Below are positions 6,958-13,281 of a DNA stretch of 14,273 nucleotides, one piece after another. Origin of the DNA: Acidobacteriota bacterium (GTDB lineage Bacteria > Acidobacteriota > Polarisedimenticolia > J045); the NCBI GenBank assembly GCA_020350085.1, contig CP070706.1, positions 3,660,208 through 3,674,480 on the forward strand, given 5' to 3'. Within the stretch, counting starts at the first letter, position 1, and each line of letters opens with the position of its first letter. The notes beneath the pieces were generated by a model that did no database searches, was not told where the DNA came from, and saw only the letters and a program-made list of their open reading frames with translations. The position numbers were made by a program, and so were the translations under genes.

Positions 6958-8126
6958 CGTGCCCGCCGCCGCTCGGGTCCGGTCACCCACCCCAAGCCCG
7001 AGCGCTGGGCTGACGCGCAGTAGTCGCGAATCTGCGCGGCGGTGAAGGAGGCCATGTCGCCGCGCTCGTGATCTTCGCGGTACCAGCGGACTGTCTCGTC
7101 CACGGTGCGCTCGACGTTCCACACCGGCCGCCATCCGAGCCGCGCGACGGCTTTGCGCGCATCGAGCCGCAGGTAGCGCGCCTCGTGAGGCGCGGCCGGC
7201 TGCGGCGCGGCAGCCCATGTCATCCGACTGCCGTCCGTCCAGCGATCGAGGATCCGATCGGTCAGCTCGCCCACCGTCAGCACCGGCTCGGCAGGATCAT
7301 CGAGCGGGCCGAAGTTCCACGCCTCGGCCAGGCCGCTCGGGCCGTCGTCGAGCATCAGCTGCGCGAGCCGCAGGTATCCGGCCAGCGCGTCGAGCACGTG
7401 CTGCCACGGGCGCACCGCCTCCGGGTGGCGCAGCTCGGGAGGCTGTCCCTCGGCGACGGCCCGCACGATGTCCGGCACGAGGCGGTCGGTCGCCCAGTCG
7501 CCGCCGCCGATCACGTTGCCCGCTCGGGCGGAGGCGACGGCGACGCCATGCGCTTCGTACTGACCGAGCGGAAAGAACGAGCGGCGATAGGCAGCGGTGA
7601 CGATCTCTGCGGCACCCTTGCTCGCGCTGTACGGGTCGCGGCCGCCCAGCGGGTCGTCTTCGGCCAGTGCGACCTTCTGCTCGCGGTTCTCGTAGCACTT
7701 GTCGCTGGTGACGATCAGCACGACGCACGGCCGGCCGCGCTGGCGGATCGCCTCCAAAACGTGCGCCGTTCCCAGCACATTCGTCGCGAAGGTCTCGATC
7801 GGCTCGCTGTAGGACACACGCACGATCGACTGCGCAGCGAGATGGAACACGACCTCCGGCTCGACCTCGTCGACGCGTTGCCCCACGGCCTCGAGATCCC
7901 GCACGTCACCGATCCGGTGAGCCATGCAGCGGTCGAGTCCCAGCTTGTCGAACAGACTCGGCTCCGTCGGGGGTGAGAGGGCGAAGCCGGCCACTCGAGC
8001 TCCGAGGCCGAGCAGCCACGAGCTGAGCCAGGCTCCTTTGAAGCCGGTGTGTCCCGTCACGAGCACGGATTTGTCGCGAAACGCCTCCGCCAAGCTGGAA
8101 CGGCCGCGTCTCGGGCTGTCGCTCAC
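6954..8126 (-). CDS. rfbG: CDP-glucose 4,6-dehydratase
   Basis: This NAD-dependent short-chain dehydrogenase/reductase of the extended type converts CDP-D-glucose to CDP-4-keto-6-deoxy-D-glucose. The NAD-binding glycine motif is GHTGFKG (25-31), followed by FHLAAQSIVRVSYSEPIETF (94-113). The catalytic region has VTSDKCYENREQ (139-150), characteristic of CDP-glucose rather than dTDP-glucose dehydratases, and the Tyr-x3-Lys pair in YSASK (Y166, K170). The length of 390 residues is slightly above the usual ~360. The start is taken as the GTG at 8126, which forms a GTGA overlap with the rfbF stop; further upstream, the frame is only a shadow of rfbF. It ends overlapping the C-methyltransferase ATG. 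Together with RfbF it supplies the common intermediate of all CDP-deoxysugars. Confidence 0.94.
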   Translation of the reverse strand: MSDSPRRGRSSLAEAFRDKSVLVTGHTGFKGAWLSSWLLGLGARVAGFALSPPTEPSLFDKLGLDRCMAHRIGDVRDLEAVGQRVDEVEPEVVFHLAAQSIVRVSYSEPIETFATNVLGTAHVLEAIRQRGRPCVVLIVTSDKCYENREQKVALAEDDPLGGRDPYSASKGAAEIVTAAYRRSFFPLGQYEAHGVAVASARAGNVIGGGDWATDRLVPDIVRAVAEGQPPELRHPEAVRPWQHVLDALAGYLRLAQLMLDDGPSGLAEAWNFGPLDDPAEPVLTVGELTDRILDRWTDGSRMTWAAAPQPAAPHEARYLRLDARKAVARLGWRPVWNVERTVDETVRWYREDHERGDMASFTAAQIRDYCASAQRSGLGWVTGPERRRAR

Positions 8127-8929
8127 GATGACTCGTTCTCCTCGCTGCGATCGGCCCATCTGTTCCAAGGCGCTCGGCCGCTGCTCCACAGCTCGTTGAG
8201 CAACTCGAGCTCTCTGACGGTGTCCATGCACTGCCAGAACCCCTCGTGTTCGTAGGCCATCAGCTCGCCGGCGCGCGTCAGCTTCTCGAGCAGGTCGCGC
8301 TCGAGCGAGCACTTCGGATCGTCCGAGAGGTAGTCGAACACTTCGCGCTGAAAGACGAAAAAGCCGCCATTGATCAGCCCGGCGCTGGTCTGGGGTTTTT
8401 CCGAGAAGTGCCGCACGCGCCCCTCGGCAAAGCTCAGCTCACCGAAGCGGGCCGGAGGATGCACGGCGCTGATCGTGCCGACTTTGCCGTGCGAGAGGTG
8501 AAAATCGACGAGGCGGCCGAGGTCGATGTCCGATACGCCGTCTCCGTACGTCAGCATGAACGTGGGGCTCGAGATGTAGCGTTCGACCGCTTTGAGCCGC
8601 GCGCCGGTGTAGGCGTCAAGACCCGTGTCGGCCAGCGTCACGGACCAGTCCTGCTCGGCGTGCGCCGAGTGAATCGTGCGCCTCGAGTTGCGGCCCAGCT
8701 CCACGGTGACGTCGTTTTGCCGCACGTCGTAGTTCAGGAAATAGTCCTTGATCACGTCGCCGAGGTAGCCGAGGCAGAGCACGAACTGCCTGTGATCGAA
8801 GGCGGCGTAGTACTTCATGATGTGCCACAGAATCGGCCGCTCACCGATCCGAACCATCGGCTTGGGCCTGATCTCGGACTCGCGGCCGAGACGCGTTCCC
8901 CGGCCGCCGCACAGGATCACGACTTGCAT
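8123..8929 (-). CDS. rfbF: glucose-1-phosphate cytidylyltransferase
   Basis: This enzyme makes CDP-glucose from CTP and glucose-1-phosphate, the entry step of CDP-deoxysugar synthesis. The 268-residue protein shows the full nucleotidyltransferase pattern: GGRGTRL (8-14) for the NTP phosphates, RPKPMVRIGERPILWHIMK (21-39) with the sugar-phosphate-contacting Lys23, LCLGYLGDVIKDYFLNY (51-67) typical of RfbF, TYGDGVSDID (127-136) with metal-binding Asp130, and FSEKP (175-179). WQCMDTVRE (232-240) holds the second metal-binding Asp (D236). The ATG at 8929 has GAGGTGA upstream at about 4 bases spacing. It is the first gene of the minus-strand operon, and the divergent intergenic region in front of it should hold the operon promoter. 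Confidence 0.95.
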   Translation of the reverse strand: MQVVILCGGRGTRLGRESEIRPKPMVRIGERPILWHIMKYYAAFDHRQFVLCLGYLGDVIKDYFLNYDVRQNDVTVELGRNSRRTIHSAHAEQDWSVTLADTGLDAYTGARLKAVERYISSPTFMLTYGDGVSDIDLGRLVDFHLSHGKVGTISAVHPPARFGELSFAEGRVRHFSEKPQTSAGLINGGFFVFQREVFDYLSDDPKCSLERDLLEKLTRAGELMAYEHEGFWQCMDTVRELELLNELWSSGRAPWNRWADRSEENESS

Positions 8930-9147
8930 CCGCTCACCTCGCCGTAAGCCGCAGCGGTCGAACTTCCGCCCGTGTTCGATCTGTGATCGGAAACCGCATG
9001 ATAGCCAAAGCGAGCCACCGGGAGCAGTCGGTCTCGATCATCGAGCAGGTCGAGCTTGTCATCAGCCGCGCCGGCGCGATTTCGGATATCTTGTCACTCG
9101 ACCGCACCCCCGGGGACCGTGCCGGCCGCGCGGTCGAGGGATGCTCG
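8930..9147. promoter_or_regulatory. divergent intergenic region between the rfbF operon and the SLC12-like transporter
   Basis: These 218 bases separate two divergently transcribed units and must contain the start signals of both, unless the transporter start lies further upstream. On the minus strand, TATCAT (9003 to 8998) is a -10-like hexamer about 70 bases before rfbF, but no good -35 box stands 16-18 bases upstream of it. On the plus strand no convincing -35/-10 pair was found. No clear operator palindrome or riboswitch-like structure was seen by eye. An in-frame ATG at 8983 would extend the transporter N-terminus by 55 polar residues, which was judged less likely than the start at 9148. 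Confidence 0.35.
9136..9140 (+). promoter_or_regulatory. ribosome binding site that fixes the transporter start
   Basis: GAGGG at 9136-9140 lies 7 bases before the ATG at 9148. This is the best Shine-Dalgarno match near any in-frame start codon of the transporter, and the protein from this ATG (MSAQLVRGKANFGTAPVFLT) leads directly into the first membrane helix, as in the family. Confidence 0.6.
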
Positions 9148-10665
9148 ATGAGCGCACAGCTCGTTCGCGGCAAGGCCAACTTCGGCACCGCGCCGGTTTT
9201 CCTGACGGCGATCTCGACGATTCTCGGCGCGATCATGTTCCTGCGCTTCGGCTATGCCGTCGGCAACGTGGGGTTCGTCGGCACGCTGGCGATCATTCTG
9301 ATCGGACATGCCGTGACCACCCCCACCGCGTTGGCGCTGGCCGAGATCGCGACGAACCAAAAGGTCGAAGGCGGAGGCGAGTACTTCATCATCTCGCGCT
9401 CGTTCGGCTTCGTCATCGGCGCAGCGATCGGCATCGCGCTTTTCCTCTCGCAGGCGATCAGCGTCGCGTTCTACATCATCGCGTTTGCCGAGGCGTTTCG
9501 GCCGATCTTCGAGTGGATCGATCGCAGCTTCGGCATCGCGCTGACCGATGCGCGCATCGTCAGCCTTCCCGCCGTACTCGCGCTGGCCGCGGTGGTGATC
9601 TACAAGGGCGCCAACGTCGGTATCAACTTGCTGTATGGGGTGGTCGGCACGCTGTTATTCTCGCTGGTGCTTTTTTTCGCCGGTTCGACGGGCTACGCGT
9701 CGAGCCACTCGTACGAGATGTTGATCCACACCATCGAGCAGCCGGACAGCTTCTTCCTCGTGTTCGCGATCTGCTTTCCGGCGTTTACCGGGATGACGGC
9801 CGGTGTCGGCCTGTCGGGTGATCTGCGCGACCCTCGCAAGTCGATTCCACTCGGCACGCTATCGGCCACGGTGGTCGGCATGGTGGTGTACGTTGCCCTG
9901 GCTTACAAGCTGGCGCTGTCGGCCTCTCCCGAGGATCTGGCAGCCGATCAGCTGATCATGTCCAAGATCGCCCTTTGGGGACCGATGATTCCGATCGGGC
10001 TCGCGTGCGCGACGCTGTCCTCCGCGGTGGGGTCGTTCCTCGTCGCCCCGCGGACGCTGCAGGCGCTGGCTGCCGATGGCATCTTCCCGTTTCGCCGGCT
10101 CGGCAGCTGGCTGGCCCAAGGCAAGGGACCCACGGCCGAGCCGTTCCACGCCTCAATCGTGGTGTTCGCGATCGCCTTCGTCTTCGTCGTCCTGGGAAAC
10201 GTCAACTTCGTCGCGCAAGTGATCTCGATGTTCTTCATGGTCACCTACGGCTCGATCTGTCTGATCTCGTTCCTCGAGCACTTTGCGGCGGATCCGTCCT
10301 ACCGGCCCGTGTTCCGTTCTCGCTGGTATCTGTCGGCCTTCGGTGCCGCCGCCTGCCTGTGGCTGATGTTCAAGATGAGCACGCCGTACGCGCTGCTCTC
10401 GATTCTGGTGATGATGGGGCTCTATTCGTGGATTTCCTACACGTCTCCTGACAGACGCGGCCTGGCCTCGATCTTCCAGGGGGCGATCTTTCAGATCAGC
10501 CGCCAGCTGCAGGTGTTTCTGCAGAAGTCGAGCCGCCGAGGAGCCCCGGATCGTTGGCGACCGTCGATGGTCTGCATCTCTCGTGCCTCGTTCGAGCGGC
10601 TCGATGCCTTCAACCTGCTGCGCTGGATCGCGCATCGGTTCGGCTTCGGCACCTACATCCACTAG
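9148..10665 (+). CDS. SLC12-type (cation-chloride cotransporter-like) APC permease, membrane domain, ended by an in-frame TAG
   Basis: A 505-residue inner-membrane protein with about 12 hydrophobic segments and the features of the SLC12/CCC branch of the APC superfamily: first-helix motif TISTILGAIMFLRFGYAVGN-like (residues 21-40), EGGGEYFIISRSFG (74-87), CFPAFTGMTAGVGLSGDLRD (209-228) followed by PRKSIPLGTL, and GSFLVAPRTLQALAADGIFP (295-314). These are close to the NKCC/KCC signatures, so electroneutral cation/chloride symport is possible; amino-acid transport cannot be excluded. The C-terminal end reads LLRWIAHRFGFGTYIH and stops at TAG 10663-10665, in the middle of the conserved linker to the cytosolic domain. 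The same frame remains open beyond the TAG down to 11577 and encodes that cytosolic domain. Start choice is supported by GAGGG at 9136. The gene is divergent from the sugar operon with no obvious functional link. Confidence 0.88.
   Translation: MSAQLVRGKANFGTAPVFLTAISTILGAIMFLRFGYAVGNVGFVGTLAIILIGHAVTTPTALALAEIATNQKVEGGGEYFIISRSFGFVIGAAIGIALFLSQAISVAFYIIAFAEAFRPIFEWIDRSFGIALTDARIVSLPAVLALAAVVIYKGANVGINLLYGVVGTLLFSLVLFFAGSTGYASSHSYEMLIHTIEQPDSFFLVFAICFPAFTGMTAGVGLSGDLRDPRKSIPLGTLSATVVGMVVYVALAYKLALSASPEDLAADQLIMSKIALWGPMIPIGLACATLSSAVGSFLVAPRTLQALAADGIFPFRRLGSWLAQGKGPTAEPFHASIVVFAIAFVFVVLGNVNFVAQVISMFFMVTYGSICLISFLEHFAADPSYRPVFRSRWYLSAFGAAACLWLMFKMSTPYALLSILVMMGLYSWISYTSPDRRGLASIFQGAIFQISRQLQVFLQKSSRRGAPDRWRPSMVCISRASFERLDAFNLLRWIAHRFGFGTYIH
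10663..10665 (+). other. in-frame amber codon splitting the SLC12-like transporter
   Basis: TAG follows GTYIH and is followed, without frame change, by IEGYLSLASVEQSRDVLSRL, which continues the family's linker helix. Changing the last base to C or T would give Tyr and restore one frame from 9148 to 11577 (about 809 residues). All other stop codons of the window (sortase target, sortase, the eight operon genes, cytosolic domain, GT9, and the pseudogene end) are TGA, so TAG is the exception. No stem-loop or known readthrough context was recognised right after it. Confidence 0.85.
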
Positions 10666-10731
10666 ATCGAAGGATATCTCTCCCTCGCGAGCGTCGAACA
10701 GTCCCGCGACGTTCTAAGCCGGCTCGTTCGT

Positions 10732-11577
10732 ATGACCGACGTCAGCCGCAGCAACATCTACGTCGACACGCTCGTCAGCCCGTCCTACACGACCGCCGTT
10801 GCGCAGGTGGCGCAGCTACCGGGAATCTCCGGCAAGGAGAACAACGTCATCCTGTTCGAGTTTCCTCGGGACCATCCGGAGGAGCTCGGCGACATCATCG
10901 AGAACTATCGCCTCGTCGCCTCGTCGGGCTTCGATGTGTGCATTCTCGGCAGCTCTGACCGCGACTACGGTTATCGGCGCGAGATTCACATTTGGATCGC
11001 CCCGGAAGACTACGAGAACGCCAGCCTGATGATCTTGCTCGCTTACGTGATCTTGGGACACCCGGACTGGAAGCACGGCGAAATCAAGCTGTTCGCGTAC
11101 TTCCCGCACGAGCAGATCGACGACGAGCGGGATCGGTTGCTGTCTTTGATCCGCGCCGGACGGCTACCGATCTCGGCCAACAACGTGGAAGTCATTCCGG
11201 CGAGCCCCGGCATCCCGCGACGCGAGATGATCCGCCAGCGGTCGCGCGATGCCGACCTGGTCATCATCGGATTCGTCGGCGAGGCGCTCCAGCACAAGAA
11301 GCAGGAGCTGTTCGCCGGCTACGACGGCGTCGGCAACATTCTGTGGGTGAACACGATGAAAGAGATCCGCATCCACGCCGACGAAGAAGGGGATCACGCC
11401 GCTCCGGAAGCCCTGGAGAGCGAAGAGCCGATGGAGAAGATCGAGGCCGTCGTCGATGCCGACTCCGACCGATCCACCGACGAGGGGCCGTCCGACCTCG
11501 CGACGCGAACCAACGACGCGTCACCCGACGACTCTGGACGCGGCGGTGCGCCTCAGGGCGATGCCGACCGGCGTTGA
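10732..11577 (+). CDS. SLC12-type cytosolic C-terminal domain (second part of the split transporter)
   Basis: From the first ATG after the amber codon this frame encodes 281 residues. Homologous-looking sequence already begins at 10666, so the ATG is inside the domain and has no purine-rich ribosome binding site in front of it. The protein looks like the USP-like regulatory domain of cation-chloride cotransporters: NVILFEFPRDHPEELGDIIE, SGFDVCILGSSDRDYG, then HPDWKHGEIKLFAYFP (the PW-K-x-RLF-type strand of the family) and RQRSRDADLVIIGFVGEALQ. The last ~65 residues (from about DEEGDHAAPE) are acidic, low in hydrophobics and probably disordered. Two explanations compete: a single gene interrupted by a nonsense mutation or sequencing error, or two peptides that assemble. 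It ends at a TGA that overlaps the end of the minus-strand methyltransferase remnant by 25 bases. Confidence 0.75.
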   Translation: MTDVSRSNIYVDTLVSPSYTTAVAQVAQLPGISGKENNVILFEFPRDHPEELGDIIENYRLVASSGFDVCILGSSDRDYGYRREIHIWIAPEDYENASLMILLAYVILGHPDWKHGEIKLFAYFPHEQIDDERDRLLSLIRAGRLPISANNVEVIPASPGIPRREMIRQRSRDADLVIIGFVGEALQHKKQELFAGYDGVGNILWVNTMKEIRIHADEEGDHAAPEALESEEPMEKIEAVVDADSDRSTDEGPSDLATRTNDASPDDSGRGGAPQGDADRR

Positions 11578-12102
11578 ACGAGAAACACGATCTCGGCCGG
11601 ACCGGCAGGCTTCATCATCAACAGCTCGAAGCGGCGCTCGAGCTGCGCGCGCCACCAGTCGGCGGACTCCACGATCAGGTGGGCGTTGCGGCCGTCGGGG
11701 AGCCGGTGGATGGCGGGGCGCGTCGGGTGCGGATGGCTCCTCGAAGGCAGGATCGTAGCCGCGGACGGCACGGTCGAGCGCGGCTGTCAGAGTCTGCTTG
11801 CCGCAGCCGTAATCGAGTATCTCGCGCGCATCGAACTTGTCCGCGAGCTGGGGTACGATCGGCGCCCAGTGGTGGCTGGTCGAGCCCCAACTCGCGTCGC
11901 CCGTGTGGTTGTCGGCGATCTGCTGGCGGTAGACCGGACTGAACAGCCCCGAGCCGCCGCCCGTGTCGGGATCATCCGAGCGTGAGTCCACCGCGTGTCT
12001 CCGTCGTCTCTCGGCGCGTTGCCCAGCCGCCGTCGGCGCTTCTTCGCGAATATGGTGGCCTTCCCGCAGGCTGACGAGCGGCCTCATCCGGGTTGAAGGC
12101 AC
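11553..12102 (-). pseudogene. decayed class I SAM-dependent methyltransferase (internal deletion and frame change)
   Basis: The 5' part reads, in the frame ending at 11521, LFSPVYRQQIADNHTG, SWGSTSHHWAPIVPQL and AREILDYGCGKQTLTAALDR, then GYDPAFEEPSAP; DYGCGKQTL is a SAM-binding motif I. The 3' part lies in a different frame and ends at a TGA at 11553: RPAIHRLPDGRNAHLIVESA, DWWRAQLERRFELLMMKP, AEIVFLVQRR. From memory of the family, LPDGRNAHLI with a following WW motif is the C-terminal part of the same kind of methyltransferase. The segment that should lie between, with the acidic motif II and the D-x-LEH-like region, is absent. The join is near 11725. The likely original start is the GTG at 11991 or a codon further upstream; 12102 is the first ATG of the open frame. 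The remnant fills the 573 bases between the transporter and the GT9 gene. Confidence 0.72.
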
Positions 12103-12106
12103 GCGC

Positions 12107-12150
12107 TAGAATGCAGCAACGGTCGCCGCGCGGCGGCCGGAGAGCATGCG
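12107..12150 (+). promoter_or_regulatory. candidate -10 element and ribosome binding site for the GT9 gene
   Basis: TAGAAT at 12107-12112 is a five-of-six match to a sigma-70 -10 box, 38 bases before the TTG start, but no good -35 hexamer stands 16-18 bases upstream, so the promoter is tentative. GGAGAG at 12139-12144, six bases before TTG 12151, is a convincing Shine-Dalgarno sequence and supports the TTG start. Confidence 0.35.
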
Positions 12151-13281
12151 TTGGACTTCGAGGCGCTTCACAAGCGGATCACCCGTGGGGCCCGCAAGCG
12201 GTTCGGTCGGGCCTTTCGGGGCCTGTTTGCCGTCGAGCTGATCGACCCGATCGAACTGGCCGCGGTCGATCTCGGCCCCGCGCCGCGCATCCTGCTCGTT
12301 CGGCTCAACTACCGCATGGGCAACCTGCTGCTGATCACGCCCGCGCTGCACGCATTGAAACAGCGCTGGCCGCGAGCGGAGGTCATCGTTTGCTGCGGCG
12401 ACCGGTTCGCGGACCTGCTGCGCGGCAACAACGACGCGAGCGAGATCTGGCCGATGCCGCGCACCTCGCCCGCGACGCCGCTGCGGCTGGCCCGGTTCTT
12501 TCGCAAGCTGCGCTCGCGCCCGTTCGACATCGCGATCGATGGGGGCCGAGGTGGCTCGCTCTCCGGAGCGCTCGCCGTGCGCGTGGCGCGCGCGAGGATC
12601 AAGGTCGGTGGTGCCGGCACGCCTTATTCCGAGTACTTCAACGTCCGCGTCGAGCCGCCGCCCGCCGGGGCGCATCGCATCGAAGGGTTGCTGTCGATGC
12701 TGGCCGCGCTCGGGGTTTCGACCGACGACAAGAGGATGCGGCTCGTGCTCGCGCCCGACGAACAGCAGTGGGCTGCCGAGCGCTGGCGCGAGTACGGTCT
12801 CGACGGTCGGCGCGTGATCGGTTTGAACGTCGGGGCGCGGGGCGACAAGCGCTGGCCGTTGCCGCGTTTCATCGAACTCGCGCGACTCGTCCGAGAGCAA
12901 GGAGCGGCCGTGGTCTTCTTCGTCGGCCCGGAAGACGAACAGCACCTCGACGAGGCCGGTGGCGTCTGGCCGCAAGGCGCGATCATCGACCGCACGTTCG
13001 AGCCGCGGCGGTTCGCGGCGCTGCTCGCGCGCTGCCATGTGGTCGTCACCGGCGACACCGGACCGATGCACCTGGCTGCGGCCGTCGGCACTCCTGTCGT
13101 CGCGCTGTTTCGCCGCTGGAACTACGAAGAGTTCCGTCCGCTCGGCGAGCGCCACCGGCTGCTGTTCGCGCCGCAGGGTCCGCCGCTCGAGCAAGTCCTC
13201 GAAGCGAGCGTCGCGTTGCTGAACGAGTCGAGCGCGCCTGCCGGTGGCGAGCGCCTCTCCGATTCGACGGGTCGCTCGTGA
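12151..13281 (+). CDS. family 9 (heptosyltransferase-like) glycosyltransferase
   Basis: The 376-residue protein has the GT-B two-domain form of LPS heptosyltransferases (WaaC/WaaF/RfaQ type), which transfer ADP-heptose or another sugar to lipid A core or a related glycan. Seen directly: RILLVRLNYRMGNLLLITPA (46-65), the N-terminal motif; LNVGARGDKRWPLPRF (225-240), the donor-phosphate-binding KRWP motif; and TGDTGPMHLAAAVGTPVVAL (300-319), the hallmark of family 9. In WaaC-like enzymes the first motif contains GD with a catalytic Asp; here it is GN (Asn58), so it may belong to a subfamily with another base or have altered activity. Start is TTG, supported by GGAGAG six bases upstream; residues 1-40 form a basic, partly amphipathic extension. 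Its TGA overlaps the GTG of the MutS-like gene by 4 bases. Acceptor unknown. Confidence 0.88.
   Translation: MDFEALHKRITRGARKRFGRAFRGLFAVELIDPIELAAVDLGPAPRILLVRLNYRMGNLLLITPALHALKQRWPRAEVIVCCGDRFADLLRGNNDASEIWPMPRTSPATPLRLARFFRKLRSRPFDIAIDGGRGGSLSGALAVRVARARIKVGGAGTPYSEYFNVRVEPPPAGAHRIEGLLSMLAALGVSTDDKRMRLVLAPDEQQWAAERWREYGLDGRRVIGLNVGARGDKRWPLPRFIELARLVREQGAAVVFFVGPEDEQHLDEAGGVWPQGAIIDRTFEPRRFAALLARCHVVVTGDTGPMHLAAAVGTPVVALFRRWNYEEFRPLGERHRLLFAPQGPPLEQVLEASVALLNESSAPAGGERLSDSTGRS

Noticed and set aside
6958..7218. Extended N-terminus for the C-methyltransferase in the long minus-strand frame
   Set aside because: These codons lie inside the dehydratase gene; the protein with the family N-terminus (MKRISACRSCG) begins at the ATGA overlap at 6957.
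8983..9147. ATG at 8983 as start of the transporter, adding 55 residues
   Set aside because: The extension is polar with no family resemblance, while the ATG at 9148 has GAGGG at ideal spacing and leads directly into the first helix.
10666..10731. Ordinary intergenic spacer between two transporter genes
   Set aside because: The 22 codons are open in the same frame and read as the continuing linker helix, so this was treated as interrupted coding sequence.
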